Source: Photorhabdus cinerea (GTDB taxonomy: Bacteria; Pseudomonadota; Gammaproteobacteria; Enterobacterales; Enterobacteriaceae). From it: 64,000 nucleotides of DNA. The translations under genes were made by a program, and so were the position numbers. Positions 28,314 to 35,540 of this stretch are shown piece by piece. Location: assembly GCF_011189575.1 (NCBI RefSeq), contig NZ_PUJW01000017.1, positions 42,463 to 106,462 on the forward strand, written 5' to 3'. The notes under the pieces are model-generated. The model ran no database searches. It saw only the letters and a program-made list of their open reading frames with translations, and was not told the origin of the DNA. Each line of letters opens with the position of its first letter. The first letter of the stretch is position 1.

Positions 28314-28339
28314 TTCCGACAAACCAGAGTTTTACCAAT
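28314..28339 (-). other. Hin/Gin-type crossover-like site 5 (degenerate)
   Basis: On the minus strand: left half ATTGGTAAAACT, spacer CT, right half GGTTTGTCGGAA. Same position relative to the fibre reading frame as the other sites, same orientation as the expressed fibre. Confidence 0.45.
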
Positions 28340-28384
28340 TACTGAACTATATTAGAAGCTAAATTGGTTGATATGGGAGGTATT

Positions 28385-28484
28385 TTACAACTATCACAGA
28401 CACACGGTGGTTTGAAAGGTAAAACGCTTTATGAGACTCTTGTTGAGAAAATGAGAGCTTAAAAATGAACTGTCAGTTGAAGTC
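28385..28484 (+). mobile_element. Right end of the split insertion sequence
   Basis: Encodes the end of a transposase, HGGLKGKTLYETLVEKMRA and stop (28403-28462), a C-terminus typical of rve-type transposases, followed by the terminal repeat at 28468-28484 that pairs with 9461-9477. The middle of the element is absent from the window. Confidence 0.65.
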
Positions 28485-28543
28485 AGAGAGCTCACAGGTA
28501 ACACCTCTCCCCTAATTCTGTTGATGGGAACTAGGGGAAACAT

Positions 28544-29418
28544 CTAAAGGGTGATAACTCTGTATAATTTTTCTCTTTTACACCAACGCTCTTTGTAGTC
28601 AAATGTAGGACGCCCAAAGCTAAACCTCATCTCAACCCCTTTCTCCTCTGAAAGAGCTATAGCATCTTTAACATTAACCCACATTGCAATTGTTCCAATT
28701 GAGTCATCTTTAAAGCTCATATCCCTACCAGTATTAATAAAATCAAAGTTAATCCAATTGACGCACTGTTTTTTTATAACGAACTGGACTGCAACTGGGC
28801 TATTATTCCAAAAAAGGATGCTTCCAAATTTCAACGATGGAATTTCATCCAGCAACTCTTTTATAGCTACTTTATCAATATGACTCTTTCGTCTCATAAA
28901 AAACAATTCATCGTAAATATCAACAAACTCATCTGTCGTTATGTCACGAATATTAATAAAACTCCCACCATTTTTCAAAAAACGATTTAGCTCTCTATTA
29001 CGTGTGTTTCTTGTTTTACCTGACATATTCTTCACAAAACATATTTCACGACTGGCATTCAATGTATGAGAACTATTAAAAACATTTCTGGAATTCTTAT
29101 GCGATAAAAATTTTGATTTAAATGGTAATATATATCTATAATCTGATTTGCTTGGAACTATAATTTCATATGAACAAACAGGATAAGGATTAGATATCTT
29201 TTGGCATATATTGGGATCACCGGCTAAGTAATTAGAATCCCAAACACATATTGACGCTAGTATGTTGCCATTATTATCTGTTTTAACGAAATACTTTTCG
29301 TTCAAGTTAAATCTACAATGTAAAAATTGAAGCACTTCAGGGGAGGTAGAAATCCCCCCCCATACAGTTCGTAAGCGTCCCTATAATTATCGAAATTAGC
29401 GCTCTTCCAACCAAACAT
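28544..29418 (-). pseudogene. Mig-14-like surface/antimicrobial-peptide resistance gene, interrupted at a poly-G tract
   Basis: From the GTG at 29335 a 263-residue frame is open. Its later part (KNMSGKTRNTRNRELNRFLK, FGSILFWNNSPVAVQF, IAMWVNVKDAIALSEEKG, FSFGRPTFDYKERW) resembles the Mig-14 family, linked to resistance to cationic peptides in Salmonella. A better start lies upstream: ATG at 29418 behind TTAGGG, reading MFGWKSANFDNYRDAYELYGG. That frame meets the downstream one (ISTSPEVLQFLHCRF) at a run of eight G at 29354-29361. With nine G the gene would be one frame of 291 residues, near the Mig-14 length, and YGGGISTSPEV would match the family's N-terminal pattern. As it stands it is probably off or made only from the internal GTG. 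Confidence 0.7.
29354..29361 (-). repeat. Eight-G homopolymer inside the Mig-14-like gene
   Basis: Eight consecutive C on the plus strand (G in the coding strand), 20 codons into the long frame. A change to nine (or six) restores the full reading frame. Such tracts mediate slipped-strand phase variation in LPS genes of other bacteria. Confidence 0.7.
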
Positions 29419-29468
29419 TATATAACCCTAATTAGTAATAAATTAGATTTATCATAGGTCACTACATG

Positions 29469-30749
29469 CTATCTAGCAACATAAACTTGCCTTATACTTG
29501 TGTTGCCCTTTCCGGCAGCTCTATGTATCCTTTTTCCGTTATTAGATGTTTTAATAGCACACCAGTTATTATCTGAATGACCGCACCACATTGGCATATC
29601 ATCTACTGGCGGCATACAAAACGAGTTCCATTGATCATTAGCTTGAACCCATATAATTTTTCCTCTGATATCTTCATCGATATTAACTCCATCCCAAGGT
29701 AAGTCGCCTCCATTATACAAAGGCTTCCAATTAGTAACTTTTGTTTGTAAGTATCTATTATCACTCTCCCCTCTGGTATAGCATTCCCCCCTAACCGCAT
29801 AGTTCCCGGCAGATTGGTAGTTGCCATGCGGTTGATATCGTCCATCCGATTCCCCTTTTGTATATGCCCCCACATCTCCTGCTGTGGGTTTATTATTCGG
29901 ACTATAAACACGTAAGCCAGACTCATAAATGTATCTTTTCGCCCATATATCTTGGCTAGATACAACATCCGCACCGTCTCCAGATTTCACATATCCCGTG
30001 GCATCCACATTCCCATTTACAACACCCCCCGATTTTGGAAACGCATTCTTAGCCAACGCCACCGTTTCCGCTAAACCAAGGTTTTTTATAAACTCACTTT
30101 TATTGGGGATATCTGCTCCATTTTGGTTTTTTGCCAGTCTATTGTTGGCATTATTATTTGCACTTGTTGCATTGTTGTTTGCATTTGTCGCGTTAGTGTT
30201 AGCTCCATCGATTGATTTATTTAATTCATTCCATACGGCATGCATTAATGATGAGGTCGGTACCGTGTTCCCTGCATCAGCAACTTGATTACTTAGTTGC
30301 ACTATCCCTTTTTGAGTCAACGATGCATCAGGAACGCCACTTAATTTTCCCTCTGCGATTTTTCTAACGTCATGCACAGCTTTAGGTGTTGCCGCCTGAT
30401 CTTCTCTGTCAGAATTTGTCGCGCTGTTGAGTTGCGATATGCCTTTCTGCGTAAGCGAAGCAGCCGGGATTTCCGTGGTAATTTTTTGTTTTAATGCCAA
30501 ATCTAACTGTTGGGTGAGTTTTTCTAAATCACCATCATCAATAACATCCTCGCCCGTTTTCTCTGCAATATATTTCCCAATTACAGCTGCAATGATTGAA
30601 GATTGTCGCCAAACTTTATTTAATCGCTCACTCCTGGCAATTCCCGATTTAAATCCCTCTTCAATAAAATCAGCATTCTCGTATTCTTCTTGCGATAAGG
30701 TATTCGCGTTTTCACCCGTCGCAAATGCCTTAAAATCATTTTTCGCCAT
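29469..30749 (-). CDS. Tail fibre (expressed copy), last gene of the tail operon
   Basis: 426 residues. The N-terminal ~225 (MAKNDFKAFATGENANTLSQ, two ASLTQKGI-QLS repeats, an Asn-rich NANNRLAKN stretch) attach to the baseplate and form the shaft. The crossover-like site lies at codons GLAETVA near residue 226. The shared ALAKNAFPKSGGVVNGN region and CYTRGESDNRYLQ follow, then a unique tip of about 95 residues (WKPLYNGGDLPWDGV to RQVYVAR), presumably the receptor-binding part. It begins 2 bp after the stop-proximal end of the preceding baseplate gene. No tfa gene follows; the Mig-14-like gene comes next. Confidence 0.88.
   Translation of the reverse strand: MAKNDFKAFATGENANTLSQEEYENADFIEEGFKSGIARSERLNKVWRQSSIIAAVIGKYIAEKTGEDVIDDGDLEKLTQQLDLALKQKITTEIPAASLTQKGISQLNSATNSDREDQAATPKAVHDVRKIAEGKLSGVPDASLTQKGIVQLSNQVADAGNTVPTSSLMHAVWNELNKSIDGANTNATNANNNATSANNNANNRLAKNQNGADIPNKSEFIKNLGLAETVALAKNAFPKSGGVVNGNVDATGYVKSGDGADVVSSQDIWAKRYIYESGLRVYSPNNKPTAGDVGAYTKGESDGRYQPHGNYQSAGNYAVRGECYTRGESDNRYLQTKVTNWKPLYNGGDLPWDGVNIDEDIRGKIIWVQANDQWNSFCMPPVDDMPMWCGHSDNNWCAIKTSNNGKRIHRAAGKGNTSIRQVYVAR
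30066..30091 (-). other. Hin/Gin-type crossover-like site 6 inside the expressed fibre
   Basis: On the minus strand: left half TTATAAAAAACC, spacer TT, right half GGTTTAGCGGAA. It agrees at about 10 of 12 positions per half with the Mu gix halves as I recall them (TTATCCAAAACC and GGTTTACAGGAA). It is the best match of the six and the only one inside a full-length fibre gene. Confidence 0.65.
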
Positions 30750-30751
30750 TT

Positions 30752-31324
30752 CTAACCCTCCACAATATGGTAATTAACCGTTATCCCCATAGGTTTAATC
30801 GAGAGATAACCTTGATGGATGATTTCCTTAGTGATGCTACTAATTACTTTACCTCTCACCGTCACGGTAAATGACATATCCAGGTTATCTTCAAAAGATA
30901 TGGATATGTTGTTATTTGAATGAATAAAACTCAGGATGTTATTAAGTGATTCAGCCGTTCCATCCCAGTTGTTTGCGCCTATTTTAGCTTTGATCACTAT
31001 CCGATAATTATCATCATCCAACTTGACGTAACTTTTATCACTATCAAACCGCCCTTTCCACTTGCCACTGTCAAATCCCAATTCAGGAATATCAAAGGAG
31101 AAGTAATAGTATTCAATGGGAGTTTGAATCATTCGATTTCTTCCTACCCATTCTCCAATGATATCAAGCTGTTTTCCCTCCGCTTTATCAAGATCAAAAC
31201 TGCTAATCAGTAAATTAGTTGTAGACGCATTCCCGTTGAATATGTCAGTAACAGCTTCAAGCATTCTGACGTATTTTTTACCTTCCATGTGGTAAGCCGG
31301 AATCAGCTTCATATATTTATTCAT
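30752..31324 (-). CDS. Baseplate wedge protein (DUF2612-like, tail protein I position)
   Basis: 190 residues, between the baseplate J protein and the fibre, the position of P2 gpI. KYVRMLEAVTDIFNG, then LDKAEGKQLDIIGEWVGRNR near residue 48 and YRIVIKAKIGANNWDGTAES near 105 are typical of DUF2612 proteins of myovirus baseplates. Its start overlaps the J gene by four bases. Confidence 0.75.
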   Translation of the reverse strand: MNKYMKLIPAYHMEGKKYVRMLEAVTDIFNGNASTTNLLISSFDLDKAEGKQLDIIGEWVGRNRMIQTPIEYYYFSFDIPELGFDSGKWKGRFDSDKSYVKLDDDNYRIVIKAKIGANNWDGTAESLNNILSFIHSNNNISISFEDNLDMSFTVTVRGKVISSITKEIIHQGYLSIKPMGITVNYHIVEG

Positions 31325-32514
31325 TCGAGCACCGTCACTATTTTAATATTTTCAGGTGAACAGGTCGGTGCTTCATTAAAGGCAATATTGATGTTCGCCG
31401 CTCCTGTTGTTGATGCTGATTTACCTGCCACCACAGACAACACTTCATATGTCTGGCTGCCGTTTTTATTACATAAGTTTGCCGGTACAAATAAACGAGT
31501 AACATATATCCCATCACCAATATAAAGTGAGTTGATATAGTTAGATACTTCTGTCCGAATATTATTTCCAATGTCCGAGGTGTATCCAATAAAAGGTTTA
31601 ATCTGAACTTCAATATAAATTGGTACCAGCGTTGGACGATAGAAGTTAATCGTTTTTTTATTGCCAGTGTTATCCGTGACAATTTCAGAGGTGGTGCCAA
31701 ATGTCGGTATGCCCGGCGTTTTCTTTATCAAAATAGTTTGAGCAATTTCTTTCGAGTCTCCTCCATCAATGACAATCGCAATACTGTGCGCCGGTATGCC
31801 GTTTTTATCGGTTTCATCCGTGTCGTTGTCATATCCCTGATAGCGTGAAACACCATGCAGATTGGCAATAGCTCCAATAAGTCCATCCATAATAGCTCTC
31901 GAAGGTAGAGCAACTGAAACCGCTTGTCGTATTCTCAGTTCTGCATCGGTTTCAACACCCCGACCCAGTGTAGCAGCAACAGGGTTTGTTACTGTTTGCC
32001 AACCCAATGTTGGCGTAGCAATCTGATTAATCGTGTGAGGTAGTGCGCCAATAGCGCCCGTTTTTTGACATACAGCCGTTACAGTAGCCTGTCCATGCAT
32101 GTCCATAGTGACTTCATCCGGTAGTGACCAGATATTTCCTATATCATCCCGCACAGAGGCATTGCGGATAATGGTACCCGCTCGACCCGTTATTAAAACA
32201 TCTACCGTCGAATTACTGGGGCTTTTTCTGGTAATGCCGTTGATTTTGACATTACGAGAAAGCCCTTCACCTACCGCTGTTGCCGGGCTGAATGAGTTAT
32301 AAGAGGCAATGAATGCGTTGTTACAACCGTGAACCACATAAGCAATCAACGATAAAAAAACACCGTCTTTGCTGTCAGATTCAATGTAAATATCTTCTCC
32401 GTAGATATCCCTGAATATCGTCTTCCAACCATTTAAAATAGTTTGATAATCAGGGGCGTTGATCCCGTTTTTATTAATGGCAGGTAACATTGTGTTGATA
32501 ATATTTTCATACAT
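31321..32514 (-). CDS. Baseplate J/gp47-like protein
   Basis: 397 residues of the baseplate J family, which builds the wedge that triggers sheath contraction. The signatures VFLSLIAYVVHGCNNAFIAS near residue 46 and ETDAELRIRQAVSVALPSRA near 185 are visible, and the size fits. Overlaps the gp25-like gene by eight bases. Confidence 0.88.
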   Translation of the reverse strand: MYENIINTMLPAINKNGINAPDYQTILNGWKTIFRDIYGEDIYIESDSKDGVFLSLIAYVVHGCNNAFIASYNSFSPATAVGEGLSRNVKINGITRKSPSNSTVDVLITGRAGTIIRNASVRDDIGNIWSLPDEVTMDMHGQATVTAVCQKTGAIGALPHTINQIATPTLGWQTVTNPVAATLGRGVETDAELRIRQAVSVALPSRAIMDGLIGAIANLHGVSRYQGYDNDTDETDKNGIPAHSIAIVIDGGDSKEIAQTILIKKTPGIPTFGTTSEIVTDNTGNKKTINFYRPTLVPIYIEVQIKPFIGYTSDIGNNIRTEVSNYINSLYIGDGIYVTRLFVPANLCNKNGSQTYEVLSVVAGKSASTTGAANINIAFNEAPTCSPENIKIVTVLE

Positions 32515-32854
32515 CAGCAGTTACTCCTGTCTGTCCATAAATCGTGTCAATCGTGGCTGTAATGGTGATTTTTCTTGTGTTGGGGTTTCTTTCACTGCGA
32601 TAGTGGATAATGTTTGATACACCTTGCGTTTGCAGGATTCGCTGTCTGATGACCAAGTCATAAAAACCCGATGTGCCTTTACCTAGCACTTGGTCGTAAT
32701 CGGTTCCCTCTTGATTATCAAGAAACCATTCGCCACTGCGCAGCATCAGACGTGTTTTCACTGCCTGTGCAACCGCTTCCGGTGAATTAATCAGAAAACT
32801 CGCTTCACCACGACCAAATACATAGTCGTTATCAATTTCTTTTCTGTATCTCAT
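32507..32854 (-). CDS. Baseplate wedge protein, gp25/gpW-like
   Basis: 115 residues, small baseplate protein immediately before J, as in most contractile tails. VKTRLMLRSGEWFLDNQEGTDY near residue 33 and LVIRQRILQTQGVSNI near 65 fit the gp25/DUF2634-like pattern. It overlaps both neighbours. Confidence 0.75.
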   Translation of the reverse strand: MRYRKEIDNDYVFGRGEASFLINSPEAVAQAVKTRLMLRSGEWFLDNQEGTDYDQVLGKGTSGFYDLVIRQRILQTQGVSNIIHYRSERNPNTRKITITATIDTIYGQTGVTADV

Positions 32855-33606
32855 TGGGGTTTCCCCGTGTTGCTTCCACCCAATTGCACACCACTATGGA
32901 CATGGTTTTTAAGGCTAATTCCTGCTGCGGTCACATCGTTGTTCACAGTAACAGGGCCTTGCAGGGTTGCAGTACCACCACCAGCCCCCATTCCCTGCGA
33001 TAAGTTGCCGTTAATAGTGACGTTGCCGTTCAGGATGATTTCAGGTGATGTAATTTCGGTACCACCATTTGCGGTGGCAGTAAGTTTTGCCGGTGTGATA
33101 ACGGTGACGTTATGGCTATCAGGATCAAGTTCGATATAAGCCACACCATCATCGCTCCTCAGCTGTGCGGTATTTGTGCTAATACCAGCTATTTTCTGTT
33201 GCTGTGATTGCGGACCAATAAGCGCAAATCCATCGGATAGGTTGTGCTGTCGGGGATCTACCGGTTCTTGTACGCCTCCCGATTGCCACCAGTAATCAAT
33301 GCAACGATCAGCAAACACGACCAGACATTCATCACCGGCTTTTACCGGGAATGTTAGTGTCACGCCACCGCCCCTTGGGAATATAACGGGGACATCCACT
33401 AACAGCGGTAAGGAGACTGATTCCAGTTCTCCGTCCTTTTTCCTGATTTTCCATCTGATAGCCGGTTGTGCTGTAACTGTTACCGCATTAGCATCAAATG
33501 ATTGAATAATGCAGGGCAGAGAGACATACAATCCGGCGCTAATCGCTTCTTGCATAGAAAAAAAGACCGCTTCGGGTCTATTTAGTCGTTCGTCAGTATT
33601 TATCAT
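32851..33606 (-). CDS. Baseplate spike (Gp138/gpV-like membrane-puncturing protein)
   Basis: 251 residues. N-terminal OB-fold-like part (ISAGLYVSLPCIIQSFDANA, PVIFPRGGGVTLTFPVKAGD), then a beta-helical stretch with TEITSPEIILNGNVTINGNL and TATLQGPVTVNNDVTAAGI, and a tip ending LKNHVHSGVQLGGSNTGKP. The H-x-H motif in the tip is the iron-binding signature of needle tips such as P2 gpV. It pierces the target outer membrane on contraction. Confidence 0.85.
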   Translation of the reverse strand: MINTDERLNRPEAVFFSMQEAISAGLYVSLPCIIQSFDANAVTVTAQPAIRWKIRKKDGELESVSLPLLVDVPVIFPRGGGVTLTFPVKAGDECLVVFADRCIDYWWQSGGVQEPVDPRQHNLSDGFALIGPQSQQQKIAGISTNTAQLRSDDGVAYIELDPDSHNVTVITPAKLTATANGGTEITSPEIILNGNVTINGNLSQGMGAGGGTATLQGPVTVNNDVTAAGISLKNHVHSGVQLGGSNTGKPQ

Positions 33607-34547
33607 CAGTTGTCTGCCTTACCGTTGTTGCCAGTTGATTGATTCAGCAGTGTGTGATCGCTTTTAGCGATACACATCATTTTCATGTACCACTCAGTTT
33701 CGCGGGTGTCGCCGATATAATTTACATTGAAGACAATGTAATCACCGTCAGCATCCAACGTTGCTGGCTTCTCATGATCCCCAGGTTCAGACGTTTCACC
33801 AGTAGAGAGATTAGCAGGCTGGATTGAGCGGTTATCCAGCCGGATTAATGTGCCAGGGCGAATATTCGGATTAATTAAACATGTGACGTTAATACCTGAT
33901 CCGATAGTCTGTTCAGGCATACCAATCAGACCCGTTTTTAATGTGAGTACAACCGCTTCAGTTAAGTACTTATTTTTGGGCACAATATGTAACTGGTTAT
34001 CTTCATAGCGCCAGTTAGCGTCACATTGTTTTGCCAGGTCAGAAACTGCATTGCGGTGCATACCAAAAAGCACTTTTCCTCTGGGTGATGCTGATTTTCT
34101 GAATTCAGCACGCAGGCCAGCGGTAATGCCATATTTGGCAATATCACGCATCAGTAAGTGATCTAAATCTGCTTGCGAATATCCAGCCGCAATGGTGGTA
34201 TTCACTGTCGCGTAATTGTGTGGTTCATCTCCGTCTGCCGCCTGAATAACAACGCAAGTATCCGTTGGGCTATCTCTCTTTATATGAGTGTACTGGATTT
34301 GACCTGAAAATATTTGTCCTGAGTTCCCTTTGTATCCTGCCACAAATTTAATCGCTTTAAACTCATTTTTGCGTAATTTATTACTGGTTGCGTCATTAAG
34401 GTTATATATTGTAAAAATACCTGTAGCAGGATAGGAAGATTCCGCTATTTTAATATCAAATATGATTTTCAGGTTTGATAAGTCTACTTTTTCGCCCTTT
34501 TCGTCGACAACGATAAGGTGACATTCTCTTATCCATTGTTTTGTCAT
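33606..34547 (-). CDS. Baseplate hub protein (gpD-like)
   Basis: 313 residues, before the spike gene and overlapping it as ATGA. HLIVVDEKGEKVDLSNLKI, KRDSPTDTCVVIQAADGDEP near 92, LLMRDIAKYGITAGLRAEF near 132 and ANWRYEDNQLHIVPKN near 170 fit the hub protein that links tube and spike. A short piece of a homologous gene survives at 16860-16916. Confidence 0.75.
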   Translation of the reverse strand: MTKQWIRECHLIVVDEKGEKVDLSNLKIIFDIKIAESSYPATGIFTIYNLNDATSNKLRKNEFKAIKFVAGYKGNSGQIFSGQIQYTHIKRDSPTDTCVVIQAADGDEPHNYATVNTTIAAGYSQADLDHLLMRDIAKYGITAGLRAEFRKSASPRGKVLFGMHRNAVSDLAKQCDANWRYEDNQLHIVPKNKYLTEAVVLTLKTGLIGMPEQTIGSGINVTCLINPNIRPGTLIRLDNRSIQPANLSTGETSEPGDHEKPATLDADGDYIVFNVNYIGDTRETEWYMKMMCIAKSDHTLLNQSTGNNGKADN

Positions 34548-34642
34548 AATTCACCTAATTAGCAGAAACAAAAGAACCGCAATTAAGCGGCATGCGTAAT
34601 AAATTATTATTAAATAAGTACATTATCCTTATTTTCATCAAG

Positions 34643-34948
34643 TTAATTTATTACAAAATATAATTTATCCTCTTTACCAAGATTATTCCTGAAAGGTTTT
34701 TCCTGATTTATATCACCATAAAAAATTAATGAACCGTTAAAGCCAAGATGACGATATTGTTCAAGCAAGTTGATCCCAAATACTAGCGGCAAACCAGTGA
34801 CTATTGGCTCACTGTCCGGTGTCATAATATCCAGAATCCAACCTGCCATATCACGCCAAATTAAGCTCATTTTATAGTTAACACCATCCAATTGAACATC
34901 GAATTGCTGGTTTATCGGTGATAAAGGAATTTCTACAATCCCAGCCAT
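34643..34948 (-). CDS. Small baseplate plug-like protein
   Basis: 101 residues, VEIPLSPINQQFDVQLDGVN, then YKMSLIWRDMAGWILDI and LPLVFGINLLEQYRHLGFNG; this matches the small baseplate plug family (DUF6983-like) found beside hub genes of DUF3383-type myoviruses. The overlap with the preceding gene shows translational coupling. A gap of about 95 bp separates it from the hub gene. Confidence 0.7.
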   Translation of the reverse strand: MAGIVEIPLSPINQQFDVQLDGVNYKMSLIWRDMAGWILDIMTPDSEPIVTGLPLVFGINLLEQYRHLGFNGSLIFYGDINQEKPFRNNLGKEDKLYFVIN

Positions 34949-35538
34949 TTTTTACCCCGCTCTATAATATAATCAAGAATAACTCGTGGTAATGACGGCT
35001 TCACCGTGACTTTGGTTCCCACATTAATCACAGGTGCCGTATCTTCAGGATGTTCCATATTTTCAGCAGGCGCTGCTTGCTCCGTTGATGTTTCAACAAT
35101 AATAATTTCACGCAGGTTTAAAATCACTGATAGGACATTTTCACTGGTTTTATCCGTTGTGACAGTTATATCCCTAATCAACATATTTTTATATAGGCGT
35201 TTCCCTGTTGCGACATCAAAAGGTTTATGTGATGCCCTAAGATCAAGTAATTGTTGATACACCGCGCGCGGGCTGTCTCCAAGGCTTAACCCGCTAGAAA
35301 TATCAAATACCTTTGTGGTATCAATAGCATCAAGCAGCGAACCACCACCCGCAAAACCTAACTCCATTCTCACTTCTGATGGGCTGTCATAAGCATGATC
35401 ACTAATTGTCGCCCCCTGTTGGACCGGATGATCCGTTATATTGGATGTATCCGTATGTGTTTCTGAAATAATGACACTCGGTACAATGGCACCTATTTTT
35501 CTCGTTTGTTGAGAAAACATAACCGATAATATATCCAT
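34933..35538 (-). CDS. Distal tail/baseplate protein (Dit-like)
   Basis: 201 residues. SVIISETHTDTSNITDHPVQ, near residue 20, and LRASHKPFDVATGKRLYKNM near 102 resemble the N-terminal ring-forming domain of Dit-like baseplate proteins (TDHPVE and related). It lies directly after the tape measure gene, the expected place. Confidence 0.7.
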   Translation of the reverse strand: MDILSVMFSQQTRKIGAIVPSVIISETHTDTSNITDHPVQQGATISDHAYDSPSEVRMELGFAGGGSLLDAIDTTKVFDISSGLSLGDSPRAVYQQLLDLRASHKPFDVATGKRLYKNMLIRDITVTTDKTSENVLSVILNLREIIIVETSTEQAAPAENMEHPEDTAPVINVGTKVTVKPSLPRVILDYIIERGKKWLGL

Positions 35539-35540
35539 TG

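Noticed and set aside
8000..30100. DNA invertase gene within the array
   Set aside because: I looked for a serine recombinase of about 185 residues on both strands and found none; the array depends on one elsewhere or is inactive.
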